Source of the DNA: Methanobacteriota archaeon
Lineage (GTDB): Archaea > Thermoplasmatota > Thermoplasmata > RBG-16-68-12
Length of the DNA stretch: 45,441 nt
Assembly (NCBI GenBank): GCA_005878485.1
Contig: VBMG01000041.1
Location: forward strand, 1 to 45,441
Direction: 5' to 3'
The notes below the pieces were generated by a model. It ran no database searches, was not told the DNA's origin, and saw only the letters and a list, made by a program, of their open reading frames with translations. Shown piece after piece: positions 26,763 through 37,502 of this stretch; position 1 is the first letter of the stretch, and every line of letters starts with the position of its first letter. Made by a program: the position numbers and the translations under genes.

Positions 26763-29081
26763 ATGCTGCGCCCCCGCGTGTCGGGCCCAGGCCTCCCAGC
26801 GGGATCCGTCCGCGTGCGGGTCACGCGGGACCTCGGCCTGTTCGACGTCACGATGGCCGCCGTCGGGGCGATGGTCGGCGCCGCGATTTTCCTGCTCGTC
26901 GGCGCCGCCTATACGGTCTCGGGTCCCCTCGTCCTCGCGAGTTTGGGAGTCGCGGCCTTCATCGCGGCGCTTGCCGGCATGGCGTATGCGGAGCTGGCGT
27001 CAGGTCGGCCCGACGCCTCGGGAGGCGCGTATATCTGGGTGCGGAGCGCGTTGCCCTCGCCGAGCGGTTTCCTGAGCGGATGGCTGTCGTGGGGCGGCCA
27101 CATGGCCGCGTCCGGTTTGAGCGCCCTCGGTCTCGGCGTGTTCCTCGTCGAATTCGTCCGCCCTTCCGACCTCGCATCGATCTTTGGCCCGAACCCTCTC
27201 GAGGTTGGCCTCGTCGCGCTGGCGGTCCTCGCGCTCTCGGCGGTCGCGCACTTCGCGCGAATCCACTTGCCGGTCCGCGCCCTCGGCCGACTGACGTTGG
27301 GGAAGGTCCTCCTCATCGTCCTCGTCGCCGGTCTCGGGATCGCATCGCTGTTCCAGCCGGGTCCGCCGCGGGGCTTCGCCGTCGGAGACCCGGTCTCATC
27401 CCTCGAACTCATGCTAGGGACCGGCGTGCTCTTTATCGCGTTCCAGGGTTTCGAGGTCGTCGCCCAGCTGTCGGACCAGGTGAAGCATCCGGAGAGCAGC
27501 ATCCCGCGGGGCGTGTTCGCCGCGCTCGCGCTCGCCTTCCTGGTCTACGCGGGGTTCTTCATCGCGATCCTCGGGAACGTGCCGACGGACGCGCTCACGA
27601 GTTGGCCGAATTGCACCGCGTGCGTCGGCGGGTCCGAGCACATGGTCCTCCTGGGCATCCGGTACTTCCTGGGCCAGCCGTACCAGCCATACGTGCGGGG
27701 TGCCGTCCTGACGATCGGGATCGTCTCGATGTACGGAGCGTTGAATTCGAACCTCACCGCGGCGATCAAGACCTCGTTCAGCATGGCCCGGGACGGCCTC
27801 CTTCCCGGAATGTTCGCGCGGATCGGGGGACGGGAGGTGCCCCCCGCGGCCGTCGCCGTTACGCTCGTGGTTGCGGGCGTCCTCGTCTTCCTCACGATTG
27901 AGACGATTGCGATCATCGCGAGCCTCGCGTTTCTCGGGCTCTTCGCGTTCGTGCACGCGTCCGTGATCGCGCTTCGACGACGGGAGCGGCGCAGCGGCCC
28001 CGGTTTCCGCGTGCCGCTCGTCCCCGCAGTCCCCATGGTCGCGATCGCCCTGAACCTCGCCCTCGGGGCGGTCCTCTGGAACTTCCCTGCCCGACGCGAT
28101 TCGCCGATCCCACCGGGGGTCCTCGCGACGTTCCTCGGCGCGGCCTGGATTGCGATCGGTCTCGCATACCACGTATTCCGAAGCCGCCGCGGCGCGGTCC
28201 GTCCGGCCCGTGCCGCCTCCGGCTCCGAGGTCCGTGACATCTTGGCGACCGCGGAAGACCGCGTGGAGCTCGAGCGGTACCGCGTCTTCCTCCCGCTCCG
28301 GGAGTTCACGGACGAGGCGCTCGTGGAACTAGGGGCGCGGATCGCGAAAGCCCGTAACGCCGAGTTGAGCCTCCTGCATGTCGTCGAGATTCCGCGCAAC
28401 CTCCCGCCAAAGGCCATCCGCTTCCGGTATGTCGACGACCGGATTCGCGGTCTCCAGCGACTCACACGGATTGGCGAGCATCTCGGCGTCGACACGCGCC
28501 CCGTCGTCAAGATCGGACACAAGGTGTACGAGATCATCTTGGACACAATCCGCGAGGAGGCGGTGAATCTGCTCGTCATGGGGTGGCGGGGCCAGCGGGT
28601 CGAAGGGGATCGCAGGGTCCTCGGGAGCAACATCGATTACCTCATCGAGAACGCGCCGTGCGATGTCATCGTGTTCAAGACGCAGGGCTTCCGGAAACCT
28701 CTCCGTCGCATCGTCATCCTGACGAGCCCCATCTGGGGACTCGAAGGGATCGACGATCTTGCACTGATCTTGGCCTCGACCGACCACCCGGTCATCGAAG
28801 TCGTGAGCCTCGCGAGCGACCCCGCCGAAGCGGAACGACTGAAGCAGGAGAGCTCTCGGTTCGAGGGCCGGGCCCACGAGCGTCGAGTCGCCGTGGAGCC
28901 CAAGATCATCTACTCGACGCAATGGGAGTCGGAGGCGCTCCGCGAGAGCGCGGAGGCGTCCCTGCTGATGATCCGCGCGAGCTCGCCCGGCGGGTTCCGG
29001 AAATTTGCACTGGGCCCGGTGGAAGACCGAATCGTCAAGCTCGCGAAATGTCCGGTCCTGATTCTTCGGAAGGGTGGCTAG
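26763..29081 (+). CDS. APC-family permease fused to two C-terminal USP-like domains
   Basis: LGLFDVTMAAVGAMVGAAIFLLVGAAYTVSGP; C-terminal USP-type segments (LLVMGWRG...GSNIDYLIENAPCDVIVFK; KFALGPVEDRIVKLAKCPVLILRK). Confidence 0.88.
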   Translation: MLRPRVSGPGLPAGSVRVRVTRDLGLFDVTMAAVGAMVGAAIFLLVGAAYTVSGPLVLASLGVAAFIAALAGMAYAELASGRPDASGGAYIWVRSALPSPSGFLSGWLSWGGHMAASGLSALGLGVFLVEFVRPSDLASIFGPNPLEVGLVALAVLALSAVAHFARIHLPVRALGRLTLGKVLLIVLVAGLGIASLFQPGPPRGFAVGDPVSSLELMLGTGVLFIAFQGFEVVAQLSDQVKHPESSIPRGVFAALALAFLVYAGFFIAILGNVPTDALTSWPNCTACVGGSEHMVLLGIRYFLGQPYQPYVRGAVLTIGIVSMYGALNSNLTAAIKTSFSMARDGLLPGMFARIGGREVPPAAVAVTLVVAGVLVFLTIETIAIIASLAFLGLFAFVHASVIALRRRERRSGPGFRVPLVPAVPMVAIALNLALGAVLWNFPARRDSPIPPGVLATFLGAAWIAIGLAYHVFRSRRGAVRPARAASGSEVRDILATAEDRVELERYRVFLPLREFTDEALVELGARIAKARNAELSLLHVVEIPRNLPPKAIRFRYVDDRIRGLQRLTRIGEHLGVDTRPVVKIGHKVYEIILDTIREEAVNLLVMGWRGQRVEGDRRVLGSNIDYLIENAPCDVIVFKTQGFRKPLRRIVILTSPIWGLEGIDDLALILASTDHPVIEVVSLASDPAEAERLKQESSRFEGRAHERRVAVEPKIIYSTQWESEALRESAEASLLMIRASSPGGFRKFALGPVEDRIVKLAKCPVLILRKGG

Positions 29082-29929
29082 CGACCGGGATCGTTGGAAC
29101 GGGCCGCGGTCGGCTCCCTCGATCCCTCGGTCACGTCTGGGGTGCGGGCTTCCCAGGCGATTCGCCCGGCCGCGAGAAGCATGAGGAACGCGAGGACCCG
29201 CGTGACGGTCGCGTCCGTCATCTGACGTAAGAGAGCGACGCCGAGCCCGACGCCCGCGATTCCCACCCCGCCCATGATGATTGCGAGCCGAAGCGTCTTC
29301 CGAGTTGCCTGTCCCAACTGTCGATGCTTCAGGAATCCGACGACCTGCTGCGGCAACGAAACGAGCGAGCTGATCGTTCCCGCGGCGATGGTGGGCAGGC
29401 CGAAGATCAGGATTAGTGCGGGGATGCGGTATTCGCCCCCTGCGACCCCCAGGAGCCCTGAAATGGTGCCGAGGCCGAATCCGATCAGGAGTCCGAGCGC
29501 GACCTGCGCGGGCCCGAATGAGAACGGCCCGGGGACGGGGGACTCGAATACGAGGAGCCGCAAGGAGGTCGCCACGAGGATCCCCGCGAGGAGAAGTTTG
29601 AGCCATTTCGACGGGGTGCGCCGCGCGACGAGCGCTCCGCAATAGGCACCTGGCATCGAGGCGATGACCATCACGGCCGCGAGGACGAGGGCGTCGAGCG
29701 GCTGCGAAAACGCTCCCCGAAGGATAGCGGTCGAAAGTCCGATCATCGCCCCCGCCAGGAGATTGCCCGCGATCGTCCAGCGGACATTCCGGAGCAGCGC
29801 CAAGAGGACCGGAGCCCGGTACTCGCCGCCTCCGACCCCCGTGACGCCCGCGACGACGCCGATCGGGAGTGCGGCAATCCCGGCCACGAGATCGCTCCGC
29901 GAAATCCCGGGGGCGTGCGGCTCGGCCAC
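29078..29929 (-). CDS. TauE/SafE-family permease
   Basis: Duplicated GVVAGVTGVGGGEYRAPVLLALL and GTISGLLGVAGGEYRIPALILIF. Confidence 0.88.
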   Translation of the reverse strand: MAEPHAPGISRSDLVAGIAALPIGVVAGVTGVGGGEYRAPVLLALLRNVRWTIAGNLLAGAMIGLSTAILRGAFSQPLDALVLAAVMVIASMPGAYCGALVARRTPSKWLKLLLAGILVATSLRLLVFESPVPGPFSFGPAQVALGLLIGFGLGTISGLLGVAGGEYRIPALILIFGLPTIAAGTISSLVSLPQQVVGFLKHRQLGQATRKTLRLAIIMGGVGIAGVGLGVALLRQMTDATVTRVLAFLMLLAAGRIAWEARTPDVTEGSREPTAARSNDPGR

Positions 29930-30017
29930 GATTTTAGTCCTCCCTCGCCCTCACGGTCCTCAATTGTGGAGTGCCTGATAAGGACGAGGAAAAGAAGGAT
30001 GCGACGAGGATCGAAGG

Positions 30018-30278
30018 CTAGACGAGGGTGACATCAACGGTCTCGACGCTCCCAACCCCGGGAATCGCGGCGAGCGTCTCTTCCAACCGATCGGAACCTC
30101 CCTCGGCATCGCTCACCAACGCGACGGCGAGGATCGCCGTGAGGCCGAACGCGACGGGCTGTTCCCGGAGGTCGCGGAGGGAGCCCGTGAGACGTTCGCG
30201 GATGCGGGTCTTGAGCCGCTCGAGATCCGTCTCCGGATCGTCGGGCATGACGCGGAATGTGATGGCCACGGATCCCAT
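30018..30278 (-). CDS. Elongation factor 1-beta (aEF1B)
   Basis: MGSVAITFRVMPDDPETDLERLKTRIRERL...EPVAFGL-like core...PGVGSVETVDVTLV. Confidence 0.92.
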   Translation of the reverse strand: MGSVAITFRVMPDDPETDLERLKTRIRERLTGSLRDLREQPVAFGLTAILAVALVSDAEGGSDRLEETLAAIPGVGSVETVDVTLV

Positions 30279-30287
30279 CGTGGCACC

Positions 30288-30458
30288 TCATGGGCCGCCG
30301 AATGAACAGACCGGGCAACGATACGCGACCGACTGGTCCCGACAACGTGCACAACGCCCAATCATCGACTTGCCGCAGCTCGGACACGAAAAGAGAGTCG
30401 TGCCTTTCCCGGACAGGACGGCCCCGCACGAGGTGCATCGGCTCTCGGATCGAATCAC
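30288..30458 (-). CDS. 56-aa double zinc-finger protein (HVO_2753-like), GTG start
   Basis: VIRSESRCTSCGAVLSGKGTTLFSCPSCGKSMIGRCARCRDQSVAYRCPVCSFGGP*; directly upstream of aEF1B; below ORF-track cutoff. Confidence 0.85.
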   Translation of the reverse strand: MIRSESRCTSCGAVLSGKGTTLFSCPSCGKSMIGRCARCRDQSVAYRCPVCSFGGP

Positions 30459-30578
30459 GACATGTGGGATGGGCCCCGCGTATTAAGCATTGCGCTCCGA
30501 CGCGACTTGTATCGCTTTCAGTCAATAATTATCGGCTTCCGGGCCGGTCCATCCCAGGGGTCCGCGCTGCACCGCAAA

Positions 30579-30586
30579 CTTTATTA
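30579..30586 (+). promoter_or_regulatory. Candidate TATA element (CTTTATTA) upstream of the tRNA-Lys gene
   Basis: AT-rich island in GC-rich context, ~50 nt before the tRNA 5' end. Confidence 0.5.
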
Positions 30587-30634
30587 CAAGCGCCCGATTT
30601 GGCAAACGGTCGCATGTCGCCGCCGCTAGCCGGA

Positions 30635-30799
30635 GGGCCCGTAGCTCAGCTAGGTAGGATGGCGAACGAACCGTCCCTAGAAAGAGCATCCGGCTTTTAG
30701 CCGCTCCCCCTGATCGGAGAGCGGAAAGAAACCGGGTGGTCCGGGGTTCGAACGGGCCCTGCGGACCGCGCGGAGGCCCCGAAAGTCCCCGCGGGCCCG
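30635..30799 (+). tRNA. tRNA-Lys (anticodon UUU) with three introns: 30656-30682 (27 nt, D-loop), 30700-30730 (31 nt, 37/38), 30753-30785 (33 nt, T-loop)
   Basis: Spliced product GGGCCCG-TA-GCTC-AGCTAGGTA-GAGC-A-TCCGG-CTTTTAA-CCGGG-TGGTC-CGGGG-TTCGAAT-CCCCG-CGGGCCC-G (74 nt) is a canonical tRNA; each junction forms a 4-bp central helix flanked by 3-nt bulges. Confidence 0.93.
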
Positions 30800-30859
30800 T
30801 ACGGCTCGCGCGCGCGTGACATGCCAGGTGGAAAAGGGTCGCCCAGGGAGGACCTCCCC

Positions 30860-31111
30860 TTGAGGTTTAACGTGTTGGAGCATCAGCTGGTCCCAGAGCA
30901 TCGCCTCGTCGCCGAAGAAGAGGCCGAGCGCGTTTTGAAGGCAATGAAGATCACCCGGGATCAGCTCCCGAAGATCCGGAAGAGCGATCCCGTGATCCAG
31001 GTCCTCGAGAAAATCGAGGGGCCCATCGAGGAAGGCCGGATCGTCCGCGTCACGCGGGTGAGCGGGACCGCGGGCGTGTCGGAGGCATATCGGCTCGTCA
31101 TCGGGAGGTAG
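30860..31111 (+). CDS. rpoH: RNA polymerase subunit H (Rpb5 C-terminal homologue); TTG start preferred over ATG 30821
   Basis: LRFNVLEHQLVPEHRLVAEEEAERVLKAMKITRDQLPKIRKSDPVIQ; GGGAGG ~10 nt upstream. Confidence 0.9.
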   Translation: MRFNVLEHQLVPEHRLVAEEEAERVLKAMKITRDQLPKIRKSDPVIQVLEKIEGPIEEGRIVRVTRVSGTAGVSEAYRLVIGR

Positions 31112-31114
31112 AGC

Positions 31115-34100
31115 GTGCGCGAACTCATCGATGCGTTCTTCCGAGAACGCTCCATCGTAAACCATCACATCGCGTCGTTCAACGATTTCCTGCCCACGAT
31201 CGACAACCCGAATTCGCGGATGCAGCGGATCGTGGACAACCTCCGGTCGTCCCCGGAAGACGAGCGCCGCGGGATCATCAAGCTCGATGAAGACCGGACC
31301 GAGGGCGACGTGATCGAGATCCGGATTGGCCGGAAGCGGGACGAGCGCGGTCGGATTGACCTCGAGGCGAAGCCGACGATCACGTTGGGCCTGCCGGTCG
31401 TCAAAGAGGCGAACGGTGCGACCCACCCGCTGAACCCAATGGAAGCCCGGCTGCGGAACCTGAACTACACGGCGCCGATCTACCTCGACTTCACGGTCGT
31501 CGAGAACGGCATCGAACGGGAGCCGGAACGGGTGCACATCGGGAACTTCCCGGTCATGGTCAAGTCGAAGCGCTGCCTCCTCTACAAGGAGAACATGGAG
31601 ACGGAGGGGGAGCTGGGCCTCGACGAGTACCGTCAGCAGCTCGTGCGGGAGTTCCACGAGGATCCGTTCGATCCCGGCGGCTACTTCATCATCGGGGGGA
31701 CGGAGCGCGCCCTCATTTCGCTGGAAGATCTCGCGCCGAATCGCGTGCTCGTCGAGTTCAACGAGCGGTACGGACGCAAGGTCGAGGTCGCGAAGGTTTT
31801 CTCCCAAAAGGAAGGGTACCGTGCGCTCACGCTGATGGAGAAGAAGAAGGACGGGCAGCTGATCGTCAGCGTCCCGACCGCTTCGGGCCAGATTCCTCTG
31901 ATCATCCTCATGAAAGCGCTGGGCATGGAGAAAGACGAGGACATCTACAACGCGGTCGTGTCGACGCCGGAGATGGCGAACATCGTCTACGCGAACATCG
32001 AAGAATGCCAGAACAAGAAGAACTACCCGCCAAACGGCATTTTCACCAAAGACGATGCGATCAACTATCTGGAGAAGAAATTCGCCACGGGCCAGGCGAA
32101 AGAGTACCGGATCAAGAAAGTCGAGTCGATCTTGGACCGGTCCCTCCTTCCGCACCTCGGCGATACCCGGGAGGATCGGATCAAGAAAGCGATTTTCCTC
32201 GGCCGCGTCGCGCGGACGGTCCTCGAGCTTTCCCTCGGCATGCGCCGGGAAGACGACAAAGACCACTACGCGAACAAGCGACTGAAGCTCGCGGGCGACC
32301 TGATGGAAGACCTGTTCCGGGTCGCGTTCGCGAACCTCGTGAAGGATCTGAAATACCAGCTCGAGCGGTCGTACGCCCGACGGCGGGAACTGAAGATCTC
32401 CTCGGCCATCCGCCCGGACTTGCTCACGCAGCGCCTGCTCCATGCCCTCGCGACGGGGAACTGGGTGGGCGGCCGCGCGGGCGTGAGTCAGCTCCTCGAC
32501 CGCACCTCGAACATGAGCGCGCTTAGCCACCTCCGGCGCGTGACGTCGCCGCTGACGCGCTCGCAGCCCCACTTCGAGGCCCGCGACCTCCATCCGACCC
32601 AGTGGGGTCGGCTTTGTCCGAACGAGACGCCGGAAGGCCAGAATTGCGGTCTCGTCAAGAATCTCGCCTTGGTGATCGACGTCTCCGAGGGCTTCCCGGA
32701 GGAAGAGGTCAAGTTGCTCCTCGCGGACCTCGGGACGAAACAGGTGAAGGGCCAGCAGACCCAGCTCACCCGCGTCTACGTGAACGGCGACCTGGTCGGG
32801 CTCCACGAGGACCCGAAGATGCTCGTCGCCGAGATCCGCGAACGACGGCGGTCCGGGCTCCTGAGCCACGAGGTCAATGTCCGGTACGACGAGAACATGG
32901 GCGAGATCATCATCAACTGCGACGAGGGGCGGATCCGTCGTCCGCTTTTGGTCGTCAAGGACGGCCACATCGTCTTCTCGCGAAAACACGTGGAGGAGCT
33001 GAAGATGGGCCGCCTCCGGTTTTCCGACCTGGTCCGGAACGGCGTCGTCGAGTGGATCGATGCCGAAGAGGAAGAAGACACGTTCATCGCCCTCTATCCG
33101 TACGATGTCCCCAGCCGCTGCAAGGAGTGCAAACACCCGTTGAGTCGGAACGACGTCACCTGGGTGAACATGGGGAGCCGGGATGAGGACGCGGAGCTCG
33201 AGTGCGCCCACTGCCACAAGACGTTCGCGGTGAAGTCCGCGATTACGAAGGAACACACTCATATCGAGGTCGACCCGGAAGTCATCCTCGGCGTCGCCTC
33301 CGGCGTGGTCCCGTACCCGGAGCACAACTCGTCCCCGCGCGTCACGATGGGCGCGGGGATGGCGAAGCAGTCCCTGGGCCTCGGCTCGAGCAACTATCGC
33401 CTGCGGCCGGACACGCGGAGCCACCTCCTCCACTATCCGGAACAGCCGCTCGTCCAGACGGACTCCATGAAGTACGTCTCGTTCGACGAGCGCCCGGCGG
33501 GCCAGAACTTCGTCGTTGCCGTCATGTCCCACCACGGCTACAACATGGAAGACGCGCTCGTGATGAACAAAGCCTCGATCGACCGGGGCCTCGGACGCTC
33601 GTCGTTCATGCGGACGTACCGCGCGGAAGAGCGGCGGTATCCGGGCGGCCAAGAGGACCACTTCGAGATCCCGTCGCCGGATGTGCGCGGGGCCCGAGCC
33701 GACCTGTCGTACGCGAACCTGACGCCGGATGACGGCCTGATCTCGCCCGAGGTCCTCGTCCAGGGCGGGGAGGTCCTGATCGGGAAGACGAGCCCGCCGC
33801 GGTTCCTCGAAGAGGAGACGGACTTCCTGACCCCGCAGAAGCGACGGGAGACGTCCGTCACGGTGCGCCACGGGGAGAGCGGCTGGGTGGACTCCGTCAT
33901 GTTGACGGAGAGCGAGAACGGCTCGAAGCTCGCGAAGGTCAAGGTGCGCGACCTCCGCATCCCGGAGCTCGGCGACAAATTCGCGTCTCGGCACGGGCAG
34001 AAAGGGGTGATCGGACTCATCGCGCCCCAGGAGGACATGCCCTTTACCGCACAAGGGATCATCCCGGACCTGATCATCAACCCGCACGCGATCCCGTCGC

Positions 34101-34711
34101 GGATGACGGTCGCCCACGTCCTCGAGCAGATCGGCGGCAAAGTCGGTTCCCTCGAAGGCCGATTCATCGACGGCACGCCCTTCAGCGGAGAACGCGAAGA
34201 GGCGCTCCGGAAGGCCCTCGAGGAGAACGGGTTCCGGTCGAACGGGAAGGAGATCCTCTACGACGGCCGCACGGGCCGCATGATCCCCGCGGAAATCTTC
34301 GTCGGCGTGATTTACTACCAGAAGCTCCACCACATGGTCTCCGGGAAGCTCCACGTCCGCTCCCGCGGCCCCGTCCAGATCCTGACACGCCAACCGACGG
34401 AAGGCCGGTCCCGCCAGGGCGGCCTCCGGTTCGGCGAGATGGAACGCGATTGCCTGATCGGCCACGGCGCCGCGATGGTAATCAAAGACCGCCTCCTGGA
34501 CGAGTCCGACGGGACGATTCAGTACGTCTGCGGCAACCCGGACTGTGGGCACTTCGCGATCAAGGACCGCAAGGGGAATCTGCGGTGTCCCGTCGACGAC
34601 AACACATCGAAGATCTATCCCGTCCAGACGTCGTACGCGTTCAAACTCCTGCTTGACGAGCTCCTGTCGTTGGGCGTCGTCATGCGGCTTCAGCTGGAGG
34701 ACATGCGATGA
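31115..34711 (+). CDS. rpoB: RNA polymerase subunit B, unsplit
   Basis: 1198 aa; [43 protein letters not shown]. Confidence 0.97.
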   Translation: MRELIDAFFRERSIVNHHIASFNDFLPTIDNPNSRMQRIVDNLRSSPEDERRGIIKLDEDRTEGDVIEIRIGRKRDERGRIDLEAKPTITLGLPVVKEANGATHPLNPMEARLRNLNYTAPIYLDFTVVENGIEREPERVHIGNFPVMVKSKRCLLYKENMETEGELGLDEYRQQLVREFHEDPFDPGGYFIIGGTERALISLEDLAPNRVLVEFNERYGRKVEVAKVFSQKEGYRALTLMEKKKDGQLIVSVPTASGQIPLIILMKALGMEKDEDIYNAVVSTPEMANIVYANIEECQNKKNYPPNGIFTKDDAINYLEKKFATGQAKEYRIKKVESILDRSLLPHLGDTREDRIKKAIFLGRVARTVLELSLGMRREDDKDHYANKRLKLAGDLMEDLFRVAFANLVKDLKYQLERSYARRRELKISSAIRPDLLTQRLLHALATGNWVGGRAGVSQLLDRTSNMSALSHLRRVTSPLTRSQPHFEARDLHPTQWGRLCPNETPEGQNCGLVKNLALVIDVSEGFPEEEVKLLLADLGTKQVKGQQTQLTRVYVNGDLVGLHEDPKMLVAEIRERRRSGLLSHEVNVRYDENMGEIIINCDEGRIRRPLLVVKDGHIVFSRKHVEELKMGRLRFSDLVRNGVVEWIDAEEEEDTFIALYPYDVPSRCKECKHPLSRNDVTWVNMGSRDEDAELECAHCHKTFAVKSAITKEHTHIEVDPEVILGVASGVVPYPEHNSSPRVTMGAGMAKQSLGLGSSNYRLRPDTRSHLLHYPEQPLVQTDSMKYVSFDERPAGQNFVVAVMSHHGYNMEDALVMNKASIDRGLGRSSFMRTYRAEERRYPGGQEDHFEIPSPDVRGARADLSYANLTPDDGLISPEVLVQGGEVLIGKTSPPRFLEEETDFLTPQKRRETSVTVRHGESGWVDSVMLTESENGSKLAKVKVRDLRIPELGDKFASRHGQKGVIGLIAPQEDMPFTAQGIIPDLIINPHAIPSRMTVAHVLEQIGGKVGSLEGRFIDGTPFSGEREEALRKALEENGFRSNGKEILYDGRTGRMIPAEIFVGVIYYQKLHHMVSGKLHVRSRGPVQILTRQPTEGRSRQGGLRFGEMERDCLIGHGAAMVIKDRLLDESDGTIQYVCGNPDCGHFAIKDRKGNLRCPVDDNTSKIYPVQTSYAFKLLLDELLSLGVVMRLQLEDMR

Positions 34712-37500
34712 TGTCTTCGATGAGGGGGGTCACGAAGCGGATCGCGTCGATCAAGTTCGCCCTCCTGAGCCCGGACGAGATCCGTCGGATGTCCGCGACG
34801 AAGATCATCACCGCGGACACCTACGACGACGACGGCTTCCCGATCGACATGGGCCTCATGGACTCCCACCTCGGAGTCATCGAGCCGGGCCTGCGCTGCA
34901 AGACGTGCGGCGGCAAGGTCGACGACTGCCCGGGCCATTTCGGCCACATCGATCTCGCGATGCCCGTGATCCACGTTGGATATGTGAAGGACATCAAGAA
35001 GCTCCTCCAGGCGACGTGCCGGAAGTGCGGCCGTCTTCTATTGACCCGCCAGCAGGCGATGGAATACATTGCGGAGATGGAACAGGTCGAAGAGCTCGGC
35101 GGCGACGTCACCGAAGTCGGCTACGTCACGAAGGAGACCGCCCGGGAAGCGCAGAAGCGCCAGCGGTGCCCTCATTGCGGCGAGGAACAGGGCAAGATCA
35201 CGCTCGACAAGCCGACGACGTTCCGCGAGGACGGTCACAAGCTCACGCCGAAGGAGGTCCGGGAACGCCTCGAGCGGATCCCGAACGAGGACCTCCGCGT
35301 GCTGGGGATGAACCCGGAGGTCGCGCGACCGGAATGGATGGTCCTCACCGCCCTGCTCGTCCCGCCTGTGACGGTCAGACCATCGATCACGCTGGAGAGC
35401 GGCGACCGGTCCGAGGACGACCTCACGCACAAGCTGGTCGATGTCTTGCGGATCAACCAGCGGTTGCGGGAGAATCGGGACGCCGGGGCGCCCCAGCTGA
35501 TCGTCGAGGACCTGTGGGAACTGCTCCAGTATCACGTGACGACGTACTTTGACAATCAGACATCCGGCATTCCCCCCGCGAGGCACCGGTCCGGACGTCC
35601 GCTGAAGACACTCGTCCAGCGACTCAAGGGCAAGGAAGGCCGTTTCCGTTCGAACCTCTCCGGCAAGCGGGTGAACTTCAGTGCCCGAACGGTCATCTCC
35701 CCGGACCCGATCTTGTCGATTAACGAGGTCGGCGTCCCCGTCGAGGCGGCCCGCGAACTGACGGTCCCGGTCCACGTCCAGTCGTACAATCAGGAGCTCG
35801 TGAAGACGTGGGTGAAACGGGGTCCGACGCCGCTCGGGGCGTTCGGCGAGTACGCTCCCGGGGTGAACTACGTCATCCGCCCGGACGGCCGGCGGATCCG
35901 GGTCACGGAGAAAAACGCGGAGGTTGTCGCCGAGGCCGTTGAGATCGGATACACGGTCGAGCGGCAACTCGTCGACGGCGATATCGTCCTGTTCAACCGG
36001 CAGCCGTCTCTTCATCGGATGTCGATGATGGCCCACGAGGTCCGCGTGATGCCGCACAAGACGTTCCGGTTCAATCTGGCCGTCTGTCCTCCATACAACG
36101 CGGACTTCGACGGGGACGAGATGAACTTACACGTCCTGCAGAGCGAGGAGGCCCGCGCGGAGGCCCGCGTGCTGATGCGCGTCCAAGAACACATCCTCTC
36201 TCCCCGGTTCGGCGGGCCCGTGATTGGCGGCATCCATGACCACATCACCGGGTCGTTCCTGCTAACGCACAAGGAGAGCAAGTTCACGCGGGAGGAGGTC
36301 ACGTACATCTTGAGCAAGATCGACATTCGCGACCTCCCGCCGCCGGACGTCAAGAAGGGCGGCAAGGAGTTCTGGTCCGGGAAAGCGTTGTTCTCCGCGA
36401 TCCTCCCGAAGGACCTGAGCATGACGTTCAAATCGTCGATCGCGCCGAAAGGGGACATCGGCTTGAAGGAGCTGAAGGAGGAAGACTCCCTCGTCGTGAT
36501 CAAGGACGGGGTCGTCGCCTCGGGGACGATCGACGAGAATGCGGTCGGCGCGTTCAAGGGCAAGATCGTGGACAAGCTCGCGCGGGACTACGGCCCGGAC
36601 GCCGCGCGGGAGTTCATCGACAAGGCCACGAAGATGGCGATCGGCGCGATCATGATCCGGGGCTTCACGACCGGCATCGACGACGAAGACATCCCGGAAG
36701 AAGCGAAGAAACAGATCGCGGACGTCCTCAAGGCCGCGATCGAGAAAGTCGAGGGCCTCGTGGAGTCGTACAAGCGGGGCGAACTCGAGCAGATGCCCGG
36801 ACGGTCTCTCGAGGAGACCCTCGAGGTCGAAGCGATGAAGATCCTCGGCCGCGCGCGGGATCAAGCCGGCCAGATCGCCGGCAAACATCTCGGGATCGAG
36901 AACAGCGCGGTGATCATGGCGCGGTCCGGGGCCCGCGGCTCCATGCTGAACCTCTCCCAGATGGCCGGGTCGATTGGACAGCAGGCGGTCCGCGGCGAGC
37001 GGCTGAGCCGCGGCTACTGGAACCGCACGCTGCCGCACTTCAAGAAGGGCGACCTCGGCGCGGAGGCGAAAGGATTCGTCAAGTCGTCGTACAAAAGCGG
37101 CCTCCACCCGACCGAGTACTTCTTCCACGCGATGGGAGGTCGGGAAGGGTTGGTCGACACGGCCGTCCGGACGTCCCGCTCGGGGTACATGCAGCGCCGC
37201 CTGATCAACGCCCTCGAAGACCTCAAGGTCAAAGAAGACGGGACGGTCCGGAACACGGCGGACACGATCATCCAGTTCAAGTTCGGCGAGGACGGCGTGG
37301 ATCCGTCCCGCAGCGTCCAGGGCCGCGCGGTTGACATCGACGACATCTTGCAAGAGGTCCTCGGCGAGGAGCCCTCCTGGAAGGAGCGGCTCCGCGAGCA
37401 GGAGATGGCGTCGTACGGCCTCACGGAGAAGGACATGTACGTGGAGATCTCCGAGGAAGAGGTCGAGGTCGAGGAGGAGGAGCCTCCGTCGGAGGAGTGA
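34708..37500 (+). CDS. rpoA1: RNA polymerase subunit A'
   Basis: 930 aa; [24 protein letters not shown]; no intein. Confidence 0.97.
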   Translation: MMSSMRGVTKRIASIKFALLSPDEIRRMSATKIITADTYDDDGFPIDMGLMDSHLGVIEPGLRCKTCGGKVDDCPGHFGHIDLAMPVIHVGYVKDIKKLLQATCRKCGRLLLTRQQAMEYIAEMEQVEELGGDVTEVGYVTKETAREAQKRQRCPHCGEEQGKITLDKPTTFREDGHKLTPKEVRERLERIPNEDLRVLGMNPEVARPEWMVLTALLVPPVTVRPSITLESGDRSEDDLTHKLVDVLRINQRLRENRDAGAPQLIVEDLWELLQYHVTTYFDNQTSGIPPARHRSGRPLKTLVQRLKGKEGRFRSNLSGKRVNFSARTVISPDPILSINEVGVPVEAARELTVPVHVQSYNQELVKTWVKRGPTPLGAFGEYAPGVNYVIRPDGRRIRVTEKNAEVVAEAVEIGYTVERQLVDGDIVLFNRQPSLHRMSMMAHEVRVMPHKTFRFNLAVCPPYNADFDGDEMNLHVLQSEEARAEARVLMRVQEHILSPRFGGPVIGGIHDHITGSFLLTHKESKFTREEVTYILSKIDIRDLPPPDVKKGGKEFWSGKALFSAILPKDLSMTFKSSIAPKGDIGLKELKEEDSLVVIKDGVVASGTIDENAVGAFKGKIVDKLARDYGPDAAREFIDKATKMAIGAIMIRGFTTGIDDEDIPEEAKKQIADVLKAAIEKVEGLVESYKRGELEQMPGRSLEETLEVEAMKILGRARDQAGQIAGKHLGIENSAVIMARSGARGSMLNLSQMAGSIGQQAVRGERLSRGYWNRTLPHFKKGDLGAEAKGFVKSSYKSGLHPTEYFFHAMGGREGLVDTAVRTSRSGYMQRRLINALEDLKVKEDGTVRNTADTIIQFKFGEDGVDPSRSVQGRAVDIDDILQEVLGEEPSWKERLREQEMASYGLTEKDMYVEISEEEVEVEEEEPPSEE

Positions 37501-37502
37501 CG

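Noticed and set aside
30635-30799. Idea that this tRNA is a degenerate pseudogene with missing T-stem
   Set aside because: All apparent defects are exactly explained by three introns with paired BHB motifs, and splicing restores every stem.
30677-34552. 1291-aa minus-strand ORF
   Set aside because: Antisense shadow of rpoB produced by high GC and codon bias; Asp/Arg/Leu-rich with no domain sense.
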